This document shows, in pieces, positions 23,680 through 31,764 of a stretch of DNA of 64,000 nucleotides. A program made the position numbers and the translations under genes. Below the pieces are notes generated by a model, which was given only the letters and a program-made list of their open reading frames with translations, did not search any database and was not told the DNA's origin. Every line of letters starts with the position of its first letter. Position 1 is the stretch's first letter. Source of the stretch: Zavarzinia marina (GTDB lineage: Bacteria; Pseudomonadota; Alphaproteobacteria; Zavarziniales; Zavarziniaceae); contig NZ_JAKGSB010000004.1 of assembly GCF_021568905.1 (NCBI RefSeq), positions 186,001 through 250,000 on the forward strand. Reading direction: 5' to 3'.

Positions 23680-26136
23680 TCAGTTGACCAGACGGCCGCC
23701 GGAGGTACAGGTGAGATTGCCCCCGACCTCCACCGCATTGAGCTGCAGCCCGAGAAGCTCGAGCAGCGAATTCACCAGGGGATCGAGCAGATTGGACAGC
23801 ACGTCCACCAGGGGCCCCAGGATCGTTTCCGTCAGCGTCTCGATCGGGCTGGTCAGCAGGCCGCCGGCCACCGGATTGATCGCCGTCAGGCTGGCCGCCA
23901 GCGGCGAGTCCGAGAGAAGTCCGCTGCTGCCACCGGTATAGACCTCGATGTCGAGAGAGCCGAGACTGTCGCCCAGGCTGTCCACCACGTTCTGGGTCGC
24001 ATAGGCGTGGTAACCCTCGGGGTCCGGAATCGGCTCGCCGACGTTCGGCGGATCCTCGAACGTGTAATCCCCCAGATCCACCTCGTCGTTGGCGAGGAGC
24101 GGTGTCTCCAGCCCGAGAGTCACCCCCGCGATCGAGAAGGGCTCGCGCGGGCCCTGATGGGGATTGGGCAGGCCGTTCAGCGACGGATCGTCGGCACCGC
24201 TGATGGTCGCCGGCTGGGTGATGTCGCAGGTCAGCTTCAGGAGCAGCAGGCCGCAGACCTTGCGCTGGGTGACCGTGGTCGGAATCGTGCCGATGTCGAT
24301 CAGCGACAGCGGGTCGACGATCGGGAATTCGGTCGAGCTGAAGACGCTGCCCGGGTTCTGCAGGGCGCCGACATTGGCCTTGGCGGCGGTGATCGCGGCA
24401 CGCGCGGTCAGGGTCTTCTCGCCGTCGTCGCAGTCGTAGTCGGAGACATAGGCTTCGGCGCCGCCGACGTCGAGCACGACATCGACCCCAGGCCCCTGGC
24501 TCGGACCGCGATCGAGGATCAAGGTGTCGATGACATCGGCGGTGACGGTTTCGGTCTCCACGCAGGCCAGGAGGCAGACGACGCCGTTGAGCAGCCCGGC
24601 GACGAGATTGACCACCGCCTGGAGCGTGCCGACGACGTTCAGCGACAGCAGGGAATTGACCGCCGGCGCCACCTGATTGCCGAGCAGGCCGTTGACGAGG
24701 CCGGTCACCGCGTTCAGAAGGCCGGACACGTTCTCGAGCACCGGCAGATCGATCGAGATATGCAGGCGAACCTGGGCCGTGCGGACGTAGATCGCTTCCT
24801 CGAGCCAAGCATCGACCGCCGCGGCATAGCCCGCCGACGTGCCGTAATTGGCGCGCAGCGGCTTCGGCCCGGCGGCACGCGCGCGTTCCGGATCGCCGAC
24901 GGCGGAAACCCGCGGCTTTTCGATGACCGCGACGCGGAGCGTGATGTTGGCGCCGCCGCCGAGCACGGTGTCGGTCAGGTCGCCGATGCCGTCCAGCGCC
25001 TCGAGCCCGGTCTCGCTGCCGAGATCGGTGAGCAGGTTGGAGAGCTGCGCGGTCGAGAGGTTGATCTCGCCGCCGACCGCATTCTCGCCGTTTGCCGCCA
25101 TCAGCGTGCCGGTCAGGAGATCGAAGGCGGACAGCCCGACGTCGAGCGCGGAGGTGCCCGTGCCGGTCTGCACCCCGAGGATGTCGGCGAGGCGGATGGT
25201 GGTCGAACTGACGCCGGCCGACAATTGCGCGCCGATGGCGTCGAGCAGCACGCCGGCCGTCGAATCCTGGCCGAGCACGTCGACCGCCGCCCCGAGGATG
25301 TCGCCCACCCCGAGATCGGTATCGAGCACCTGCTCGTAACCGCCGGCATCGAGATCGATGTTCAGGCCTTCGTTCAGGATCAATTGCTGAAGGAAGTCCA
25401 CGAGCGGGATCGGCGAGCCGTTCAGCAGGTCGACATTGGCATCGGCGAGACCGCCGGAGCCGATGGCGGTCAGGCCGATGTTGCCGCCGAGCAGCCCCAG
25501 GATGTCGTTCACCAGGCCGCCGTCGAGCTTCAGGAGATCGTTGCGGATGGTGAGCTGGGCCCGGGGCGGGTTGTCGTTCACCGCCGTCGAGACGGCCGCG
25601 ACCTCGAGCGAGGTGATGCCGAGTGCCCGGGCGAAGAAACTGGGGGATTCCGCCTCGCCCTTGAGGCGGACGGCATCGCAGGCCTCGCAGGCCGTGCTGG
25701 CATTGGTGAAGCGGTCGTAGAGCGCGGGCCGCGCGCCCTGCTCGTCCGGCGCCGAATTATAGGTGCCGAAGCACATGAAGACCGTGCCGACGGCCTCCGG
25801 CGTGCCGCAGGAGACCGAGAGCTGGAGGGTTTCGCCGCCGTCGTAATTGAGGTTCAGGACCTGCGTGGCGCTGGTCATCGCATTGCTGTCGGCGCCGTCG
25901 ACACCGGTCAGTTCGCGCGCGGCGGCAATGGCCGCGAGGTCGAGCGTGTCCTGCAGCCGCTGCTTCGAATAGAATCCGTAGCCGATGTCGACGACGATCG
26001 CGGTGACGGCGATGAACATGAAGAGTCCGACGGCGAGCAGGATCGCCGAAGCGCCGCGCTCGCCTCGCCCGTGCCTGCTGGCCGCCTTGGCCGTCGGATG
26101 ATCCGTCGTCGTGGTCATGACCGTCGTCGTCTCCAC
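23680..26136 (-). CDS. TadG-like protein 2 (Flp/Tad pilus-associated, large)
   Basis: 818 residues from a GTG at 26136 (or 812 from the ATG at 26118). N-terminal plan: GERGASAILLAVGLFMFIAVT helix region, then DIGYGFYSKQRLQDTLDLAAIAA. The extracytoplasmic part repeats short Gly/Leu/Asn/Asp units such as NDILGLLGGNIGL and includes VRTAQVRLHISIDLP and VLDVGGAEAYVSDYDC, each matching TadG-like 1 in order. It ends LTCTSGGRLVN, as does the paralog (LTCTTGGRLVR). It lies 26 bp downstream of the second TadE-like gene and 65 bp upstream of the first. The Leu/Gly/Asp repeats suggest an elongated surface protein; function beyond family membership is unknown. Confidence 0.78.
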   Translation of the reverse strand: METTTVMTTTTDHPTAKAASRHGRGERGASAILLAVGLFMFIAVTAIVVDIGYGFYSKQRLQDTLDLAAIAAARELTGVDGADSNAMTSATQVLNLNYDGGETLQLSVSCGTPEAVGTVFMCFGTYNSAPDEQGARPALYDRFTNASTACEACDAVRLKGEAESPSFFARALGITSLEVAAVSTAVNDNPPRAQLTIRNDLLKLDGGLVNDILGLLGGNIGLTAIGSGGLADANVDLLNGSPIPLVDFLQQLILNEGLNIDLDAGGYEQVLDTDLGVGDILGAAVDVLGQDSTAGVLLDAIGAQLSAGVSSTTIRLADILGVQTGTGTSALDVGLSAFDLLTGTLMAANGENAVGGEINLSTAQLSNLLTDLGSETGLEALDGIGDLTDTVLGGGANITLRVAVIEKPRVSAVGDPERARAAGPKPLRANYGTSAGYAAAVDAWLEEAIYVRTAQVRLHISIDLPVLENVSGLLNAVTGLVNGLLGNQVAPAVNSLLSLNVVGTLQAVVNLVAGLLNGVVCLLACVETETVTADVIDTLILDRGPSQGPGVDVVLDVGGAEAYVSDYDCDDGEKTLTARAAITAAKANVGALQNPGSVFSSTEFPIVDPLSLIDIGTIPTTVTQRKVCGLLLLKLTCDITQPATISGADDPSLNGLPNPHQGPREPFSIAGVTLGLETPLLANDEVDLGDYTFEDPPNVGEPIPDPEGYHAYATQNVVDSLGDSLGSLDIEVYTGGSSGLLSDSPLAASLTAINPVAGGLLTSPIETLTETILGPLVDVLSNLLDPLVNSLLELLGLQLNAVEVGGNLTCTSGGRLVN

Positions 26137-26162
26137 TTTGCCTCTGCCCGAGCGCTTGCGGA

Positions 26163-26591
26163 CTAGAGCGCGGTGAACGTGTTTTCGGCCGTCACCGTAT
26201 CCGGTGTCGGCAGGAGGAAGACCGGCATCATCCGGCAGCCTTCCGGCCCGAAGTCATAGGTGCCGGTCACCGTCACCTGGCCGGAGAAGCCGCTCGACTC
26301 GAAGACCACGCATTGGTCCGCGAAGCCGCTGTTCGCCTTCACCTGAGCCTCGGCCCGGGTGAAGCGCGCCGCGCTGTCCCCCGCGTCGGTCCCGGTGGCG
26401 ATCTGGCGCGAAAGCTCGCCGACCGCGTATTTCAACTGGATGTAGTTCGCCAGGATCTCGCCATAGGTCAGGATGCCCAGGACGATCGTCACCATGATGA
26501 TCGCCGCGAAGGCGAATTCGATCATGGCGACGCCGCGCTCGCCCAGATGGCGCAGGGCCCGCCCGCCGGCACCTCGTTTCGTCGTCTTCAT
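26163..26591 (-). CDS. TadE-like pseudopilin protein 2
   Basis: 142 residues from the ATG at 26591; ATGs at 26609 and 26618 are alternatives, none with a strong ribosome site. A basic N-terminus leads to ERGVAMIEFAFAAIIMV, the TadE helix with its Glu, then YGEILANYIQLKYAVGELSR. The periplasmic part has two Cys (DQCVVF, EGCRMM) and ends PLPTP-like (LLPTPDTVTAENTFTAL). It is the first gene of the TadE-TadG-TadE-TadG unit, so any promoter should lie in 26592-26769, a relatively AT-rich stretch. Confidence 0.85.
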   Translation of the reverse strand: MKTTKRGAGGRALRHLGERGVAMIEFAFAAIIMVTIVLGILTYGEILANYIQLKYAVGELSRQIATGTDAGDSAARFTRAEAQVKANSGFADQCVVFESSGFSGQVTVTGTYDFGPEGCRMMPVFLLPTPDTVTAENTFTAL

Positions 26592-26769
26592 GTCAAGAAC
26601 TGCACGCATCGGGCACATCCATTACTGCCGCGGCAATTTACCCCCGCTCCATCGTGGGTTCACCGCGCATCCGGCTCAATGTGATCCGATATTGGTAAAG
26701 AATTTCGTTAACAACCGGGAGCGGCTCGGATTAATACAACCGATATGGGAGTTTTTGCACCCCGTACCG

Positions 26770-27471
26770 TCAGGCATCGCCGGCGCCGGCACCAAAGGCC
26801 ATGGCGCGCATGACGGCGGCGTAGTGGCAGGCGGTCGCGGCCAGCACGAAACCATGCCAGATCGCGTTCTGGTAGAGCAGGCGGTTCCAGACGTGAAACA
26901 CGGTCCCGGCCGAGAACAACAGGCCGCCGATGCCGATCAGGATCGCCGTCGAGACTTCGATCGTGTCCATGAACTGGCGGATCGGAATCACCAGGAACCA
27001 GCCGAGCCCCAGGTAGACGCCGATGGAGAGCCGCTCGAAACGGCGCGGAAAGCCGATCTTCACGGCAACGCCGATCAGGGCGATGCCCCAGACCGTCGCG
27101 GTGACGGCGATCGCCCAGGGACCTTCGAGATAGCGCGTGGTGAAGGGCGTATAGGTGCCCGCGATCATGACGAAGATGGCGGCATGGTCGAAGCGGCGCA
27201 GGAATTCGCGCCGGGCCGACGGCCGGGTCAGATTATAGGCCGCGGAACAGAGCAGCATGGCGTTCAGGCCGACCAGATAGGGCAGCACCGCCGCCAGCGC
27301 GCCGCCGTCGCCGAAGATCGTCACCAGGACCAGCAGCACGATCGAGCCGACGGCGGCGAAGCCGACGCCGACACGGTGGATCCAGCGATCCGCCAACAGC
27401 TCGCCCGGCCGATAGGCCCGGGGGCCCCAGTCATAGCCGTCGCCCGCCGCCCGCTCCGTCCGTGCCGTCAC
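26770..27471 (-). CDS. Hemolysin III / YqfA family membrane protein
   Basis: 233 residues with seven membrane helices, as in the PAQR/hemolysin III family. Signature elements are LCSAAYN near ~75, FDHAAIFVMIAGTYTPF near ~95-110 and HGFVLAATACHYAAV near ~207-220; the Asp/His residues of these motifs form the buried metal site of PAQR proteins. Despite the name, haemolytic activity is rarely shown; a role in lipid or membrane homeostasis is more plausible. It begins 16 bp after the MipA-like gene on the same strand, so the two are probably co-transcribed. Confidence 0.88.
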   Translation of the reverse strand: MTARTERAAGDGYDWGPRAYRPGELLADRWIHRVGVGFAAVGSIVLLVLVTIFGDGGALAAVLPYLVGLNAMLLCSAAYNLTRPSARREFLRRFDHAAIFVMIAGTYTPFTTRYLEGPWAIAVTATVWGIALIGVAVKIGFPRRFERLSIGVYLGLGWFLVIPIRQFMDTIEVSTAILIGIGGLLFSAGTVFHVWNRLLYQNAIWHGFVLAATACHYAAVMRAMAFGAGAGDA

Positions 27472-27487
27472 GCCCGCCTCCTCCGGG

Positions 27488-28327
27488 TCACCAGGCGTAG
27501 GCCATGGTCATGGAGGCATAGAACTGGTTTTCGTCGCCCCGGTCCTTGACCACGGGGCTGTCGGCGGCGTCGCCGATCAGCCGGCGCCAGCCGGCCACGG
27601 CGCCGAGACGCCAGTTCTCCGAGAGATGCAGCACGGCGAGCGGCGCGATCCGAATGTCGCGGAAGCCGCCGTCCGGCTGAAAGGCCGAAAGCCCGCTCGC
27701 GGTCGCGTCCGCCGCGGTCACACCGAAGGTCTCGGCCATATAGTCGCCGCTGGCGAAGGAGACCCCGGCCAGCACGCCGAGATCGAGCCGCCCCGCCACC
27801 TCCTGGCGATAGATGACGGAGAGATCGGCGACGAAGCCGCCATGGCCGTCCGAGACGTCCTGCAGCAGATCGAGGCCGACGCGCAGGCGGTTGCGCGCAT
27901 TCTCCGGGTCATGGATCTGCCAGCCGAGGGCGAGGCCGGCCTCCCAGGCGTCGTCCACCTCGTGAACCGCGCGCACCGTGGCGTCGTCGGCATCCTGGCG
28001 GCCCGGGCGGTAGTTCACCACCGGCCCGACCTGCCAGCGGCTGGCCCCGATGAAATTGGCGCGCAGCGCGGTGCCGATCAATTCGACGAAACGCCCCTCG
28101 CCCAGGCCGACATGGGCATAGACGGCGGGCACGATGCCCGAATCGCCCGCGCCCTCGTAATCGGGGGCGAAGCCCGCGCCCAGCGCCACCAGATCGTCAC
28201 CCGACGCGAGGAACGCGGTCGAAACGTCCCCCAGATCGGCCCGGGCCGTCACCCCGAGCGCGGCCACCGCGCCGAGCAGGGCCCCCGCCAGCATACCGAT
28301 CCATGTCGACGACATCCGTTCCCCCAT
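27488..28327 (-). CDS. MipA/OmpV family outer membrane protein
   Basis: 279 residues. A signal peptide (~1-30, ending VTARA) is followed by a beta-barrel-rich sequence with VALGAGFAPDYEGAGDS near residue 47, the family's first strands, and GWRRLIGDAADSPVVKDRGDENQFYASM near the C-terminus. The last residue is Trp (MAYAW), an aromatic end as expected for BAM-inserted barrels. MipA-type proteins scaffold a murein transglycosylase and an endopeptidase, while OmpV-type members act as porins. GGAGG precedes the ATG. Shares a transcript direction and close spacing with the hemolysin III gene. Confidence 0.85.
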   Translation of the reverse strand: MGERMSSTWIGMLAGALLGAVAALGVTARADLGDVSTAFLASGDDLVALGAGFAPDYEGAGDSGIVPAVYAHVGLGEGRFVELIGTALRANFIGASRWQVGPVVNYRPGRQDADDATVRAVHEVDDAWEAGLALGWQIHDPENARNRLRVGLDLLQDVSDGHGGFVADLSVIYRQEVAGRLDLGVLAGVSFASGDYMAETFGVTAADATASGLSAFQPDGGFRDIRIAPLAVLHLSENWRLGAVAGWRRLIGDAADSPVVKDRGDENQFYASMTMAYAW

Positions 28328-28510
28328 GACCACCTCCCTGTCGCGGCGACAGGATAACATCGCGTCGCCCCCTCGCCAGTGCAATCGAGCCGCGCGCGGG
28401 CGATAGTCCATTCGGTCGATCCGTTGCAGGCCCGATGCCGCTAGGTTCGGCGCGACATCGGCGCTTGTGGCTTTGCCGAACACCATCGCAAACCCACAGG
28501 GAGCCTTCTG

Positions 28511-29929
28511 ATGGAACGGCTGAAGGGCATCGACGCCTCCTTCCTCTATATCGAGACCCCGAACAACCACATGCATATCGGCATGCTGTGGATCCTGAAG
28601 CGCCCCGAGACGACGGCGCCCGGCGGCTATTTCGCGGCCGTGCGCAGGCTGATGGAAGGCCGCCTGCATCTCTCCAAGACCTATCGCCGGCGCCTGGTTC
28701 AGGTGCCCTTCGACGTCGACCATCCGATCTGGATCGAGGATCCGGATTTCGACCTGGACTTCCACCTGCGCCATATCGCGGTGCCGCCGCCGGGCGACCG
28801 CCACAAGCTGCTGGAACAGGTGGCGCGCCTGCATTCGCGCCCGCTGGACCGCAGCCGCCCGCTCTGGGAACTCTATGTCATCGAGGGCCTGCCCGACGAC
28901 CAGGTGGCGGTCTACATCAAGATCCACCATTGCTGCATCGACGGCATGGCGGGGACGGAACTCATGGTCTCGCTGCTCGATTTCGGGCCCGAACCGCGCG
29001 AGGTGCCGCCGCCCGAAAGACCCTGGGTGCCGGAACGGGCGCCGAGCGACATCGAGGTGCTGCTGCGCGCCTCGGTCCACAGCGTCGTCTCGCCGCTGCG
29101 CAGCCTGCGCCGCCTGCCCAAGGTGGTCGGCGCAGGCGTCGCCTTCGGGCGCCGCGCCCTGGCCCGGACCGAAGCCATGCCCGCCGCCCCCTTCCAGGCT
29201 CCGAAGACCCCCTTCAACCGGGCGCTGACGCCGCATCGGCGCTATGCCGTGGGCGAGGTTTCGCTCGACCGCGTGAAGGCGCTGAAGAACGCGGTGGGCG
29301 TCACGGTGAACGACGTCATCCTCGCCATGTGCGCCGGGGCGCTGCGCCGCTATCTCGAACTGCGGAACGAATTGCCGGCCGAACCCCTGCTGGCGGTCTG
29401 CCCGGTCTCGGTCCGGACGGAGGGAGAGAACGCGGCCAACAACGCGGTCTCGGCCATGTTCGTCTCGCTGGCGACCGACATCGACGATCCCCTCGAACGG
29501 ATCGAGGCGATCAAGGGCCATACGGTGCAGGCCAAGGAAGCCCTGAAGGCCCTGCCCGCCAACATGCTGCAGGACTGGTCGGCCTTCGCGGCCCCGCTGG
29601 TGGCGGCCCAGGCGGCACGGCTCTATTCGCGTTACAAGGTCGCGGACATGCATCGCCCGCCCTACAACGTCATCATCTCGAACGTGCCCGGCCCGCCCTT
29701 CCCGCTCTATCTGGCGGGGGCGGAGCTGGTGCATTCATATCCCATCTCGCTGGCGATCGAGGGCATCGCCCTCAACATCACCATCATGTCCTACCGCGAC
29801 GAGGTCGCGATCGGCCTGACCGCCGACCGCGAGGCGGTTCCCGACATCGAACGCATGATGGAACAGATGCCCGCCGCCCTGGCCGATCTCGAAGCCGCCC
29901 TGAAAGCGCGAAAGAAGAAGGCGGGCTAG
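28511..29929 (+). CDS. Wax ester synthase / diacylglycerol acyltransferase (WS/DGAT), copy 2
   Basis: 472 residues. The active-site motif is HHCCIDG (His139, His140, Asp144). The N-terminus GIDASFLYIETPNNHMHIG and the later IISNVPGPPFPLYLAG are family signatures. The reaction is transfer of an acyl group from acyl-CoA to long-chain alcohol or diacylglycerol, yielding neutral storage lipid. It aligns throughout with copy 1 (16718-18250), for example WIEDPDFDLDFHLRH versus WIEDPDFDLDYHLRH, but lacks its basic tail. Two such genes 10 kb apart on opposite strands suggest different acceptor preferences. A strong terminator follows at 29947. Confidence 0.9.
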   Translation: MERLKGIDASFLYIETPNNHMHIGMLWILKRPETTAPGGYFAAVRRLMEGRLHLSKTYRRRLVQVPFDVDHPIWIEDPDFDLDFHLRHIAVPPPGDRHKLLEQVARLHSRPLDRSRPLWELYVIEGLPDDQVAVYIKIHHCCIDGMAGTELMVSLLDFGPEPREVPPPERPWVPERAPSDIEVLLRASVHSVVSPLRSLRRLPKVVGAGVAFGRRALARTEAMPAAPFQAPKTPFNRALTPHRRYAVGEVSLDRVKALKNAVGVTVNDVILAMCAGALRRYLELRNELPAEPLLAVCPVSVRTEGENAANNAVSAMFVSLATDIDDPLERIEAIKGHTVQAKEALKALPANMLQDWSAFAAPLVAAQAARLYSRYKVADMHRPPYNVIISNVPGPPFPLYLAGAELVHSYPISLAIEGIALNITIMSYRDEVAIGLTADREAVPDIERMMEQMPAALADLEAALKARKKKAG

Positions 29930-29946
29930 AGCGGGCGCGACAAGAG

Positions 29947-29983
29947 AAAAGGCCCGGCCGCATCGCTGCGACCGGGCCTTTTT
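29947..29983. terminator. Bidirectional Rho-independent terminator
   Basis: AAGGCCCGG pairs with CCGGGCCTT, flanked by AAAA on the left and TTTTT on the right, so both strands see a stem followed by a U-tract. It lies between the convergent WS/DGAT copy 2 and Do-protease genes and should serve both. Confidence 0.9.
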
Positions 29984-29998
29984 GCGCAATCCGTCGGA

Positions 29999-31534
29999 TT
30001 ACTTGTCTACGCGCAATGCAACGAAGCTGAGGTCGCCTTCGCGCGAGACCAGGAACAGCACCGATTTCTTGCCGTCCGCCTTCTCGGCCTTGATCTTGTC
30101 GCTGACTTCCGCCGGGGTTTCGACCTTGGACTGCGCGACCTCGACGATCACGTCGCCCGGCCGCATGCCCTTTTCGGCCGCCTGGCTGTCGCCTTCGACA
30201 TCGACCACGACGACGCCGTTCACGTCGTCCGGCAGGGAGAAGCGCTCGCGCTGGGCGTCGCCGAGCGGCGCGAGGCTCATGCCCAGAACGACCTGGGCCT
30301 TGGCCGGGCTGCTGCTGCCCTTGTCGCTGCCTTCGGCGGCGGCGGCGACCGCCGTCTCGTCCATCTGGCCGACCTGGATCTCGACCGTCTGCTGCTTGCC
30401 GTCGCGCCAGATGTCGACGTCGACCTTGGCGCCGATCTTGGTCTCCGCGACGACGCGGGGCAGGCTGCGCATGTCGGGCACGTCCTTGCCGTCGAAGCCG
30501 AGGATGACGTCGCCGACCTCGATACCGCCGTCCGCCGCCGGGCCCTTCTCGTCGACGCCGACGACCAGGGCGCCGCGCGCCTTGTCGAGGTTCAGGCTCT
30601 CGGCGATCTCGTCGGTCACCGTCTGGATGCGGACGCCGAGCCAGCCGCGCCGGGTTTCGCCGAATTCCCGAAGCTGGGCGACGACCTGCTTCGCCAGCGC
30701 CGACGGCACCGAGAAGCCGATGCCCACCGAACCGCCGGAAGGCGAATAGATCGCGGTGTTGATGCCGATCACCTCGCCATCCATGTTGAACAGCGGACCG
30801 CCCGAATTGCCCCGGTTGATCGCGGCATCGGTCTGGATGAAGTCGTCATAGGGACCGGCGTTGATGTCGCGGTTACGCGCCGAGACGATGCCCGCCGTGA
30901 CCGAGCCGCCGAGACCGAAGGGGTTGCCGATGGCCATCACCCAGTCGCCGACACGGATCGCGTCGCTGTCGCCGAAGTTGACGTAGGGCAGCGGCTTGGA
31001 CGGCTTCACCGTCAGCACCGCGACATCGGTCTTCTCGTCGTGACCGCGCAGTTCCGCCGGAAGCTGTGTACCGTCCGACAGGGTCACCGTGATTTCCTCG
31101 GCGCCCTGAATGACGTGATTGTTGGTCACGATCACGCCCGAGGCGTCGATGATGAAGCCCGAGCCGAGCGAGGTGACCTTGCGCGGTTCGGCGTTGCCCC
31201 GGCCCTGGCGCTCCAGGAAGTCCTTGAAGAATTCCTCGAAGGGCGAGCCGGGCGGGAACTGGGGCATCGGCACTTCGCCGTCGCCGCCGGAAACCGTCTG
31301 GGTGGTCGAGATGTTCACCACCGCTGGCGACAGTTTCTCGGCCAGATCGGCGAAACTGTCGGGGGCGCTGCGCGCCTGCGCCGCCTGGCTGCCGAGCATG
31401 ACCGCCAGCAGAAGGAGGGCGGTGAAGAAGAGAAACACGCGGCGATGCAGGGCGGCATCGTCTCCCGAGCGGACCAGCGCACGAGCGCGCAGCGCGCTCT
31501 TCGGCAGGAGGCCCCGTTGTTGATTGAGATCCAT
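29999..31534 (-). CDS. degP: Do family serine endopeptidase (DegP/HtrA/MucD type)
   Basis: 511 residues. An N-terminal hydrophobic segment (~32-50) is a signal anchor or long signal peptide. The trypsin-like domain has the complete triad: His140 (TNNHVIQG), Asp170 (KTDVAV) and Ser244 (GNSGGPLF). Two PDZ domains follow, at about 285-375 (RRGWLGVRIQ) and 415-505 (GVVVVDVEGD). It degrades or refolds misfolded periplasmic proteins. The start at 31534 gives a typical length; a frame continuing to 31657 is not favoured. The next genes upstream on this strand are hflC and hflK, the usual alphaproteobacterial grouping of envelope quality-control proteins, though 230 bp with a hairpin separate them here. 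Confidence 0.92.
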   Translation of the reverse strand: MDLNQQRGLLPKSALRARALVRSGDDAALHRRVFLFFTALLLLAVMLGSQAAQARSAPDSFADLAEKLSPAVVNISTTQTVSGGDGEVPMPQFPPGSPFEEFFKDFLERQGRGNAEPRKVTSLGSGFIIDASGVIVTNNHVIQGAEEITVTLSDGTQLPAELRGHDEKTDVAVLTVKPSKPLPYVNFGDSDAIRVGDWVMAIGNPFGLGGSVTAGIVSARNRDINAGPYDDFIQTDAAINRGNSGGPLFNMDGEVIGINTAIYSPSGGSVGIGFSVPSALAKQVVAQLREFGETRRGWLGVRIQTVTDEIAESLNLDKARGALVVGVDEKGPAADGGIEVGDVILGFDGKDVPDMRSLPRVVAETKIGAKVDVDIWRDGKQQTVEIQVGQMDETAVAAAAEGSDKGSSSPAKAQVVLGMSLAPLGDAQRERFSLPDDVNGVVVVDVEGDSQAAEKGMRPGDVIVEVAQSKVETPAEVSDKIKAEKADGKKSVLFLVSREGDLSFVALRVDK

Positions 31535-31658
31535 CACCTGACGGCTCCATGCTGTGCCGGGACGGCGACGGGCCGCCACGGCGTTTCCTGCAACAGATTC
31601 GAGACCGGCCATGAAAGCGGCCGTCGGTCGGGGTTTAGGCGCCGATTGTGGACGCAAT

Positions 31659-31680
31659 GTGACCGAAATAGCACGGTCAC
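31659..31680. promoter_or_regulatory. Inverted repeat upstream of the Do protease
   Basis: GTGACCG (31659-31665) and CGGTCAC (31674-31680) form a perfect 7-bp inverted repeat with 8 bp between, centred about 135 bp upstream of the protease start. It could be a dimeric regulator site for envelope-stress control or simply an RNA hairpin in the leader. No protein match is claimed. Confidence 0.4.
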
Positions 31681-31720
31681 GGGATCAAATGAGGCCATTC
31701 CGCGACCGGCGGGAACTTTT

Positions 31721-31755
31721 CGCGCGGCCGGTGCTTACTGCGCGCCGGCCGCGCG
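31721..31755 (-). terminator. GC-rich hairpin after hflC
   Basis: An 11-bp perfect stem (CGCGCGGCCGG/CCGGCCGCGCG) with a 13-nt loop begins 10 bp after the hflC stop codon. On the minus strand it lacks a U-tract, so it may stabilise the 3' end or pause polymerase rather than terminate alone. It separates hflKC from the protease gene. Confidence 0.5.
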
Positions 31756-31764
31756 GTTCCCCGA

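Noticed and set aside
31711-31717. GGAACTT resembling an ECF sigma -35
   Set aside because: It lies on the plus strand facing no plus-strand gene and has no fitting -10.
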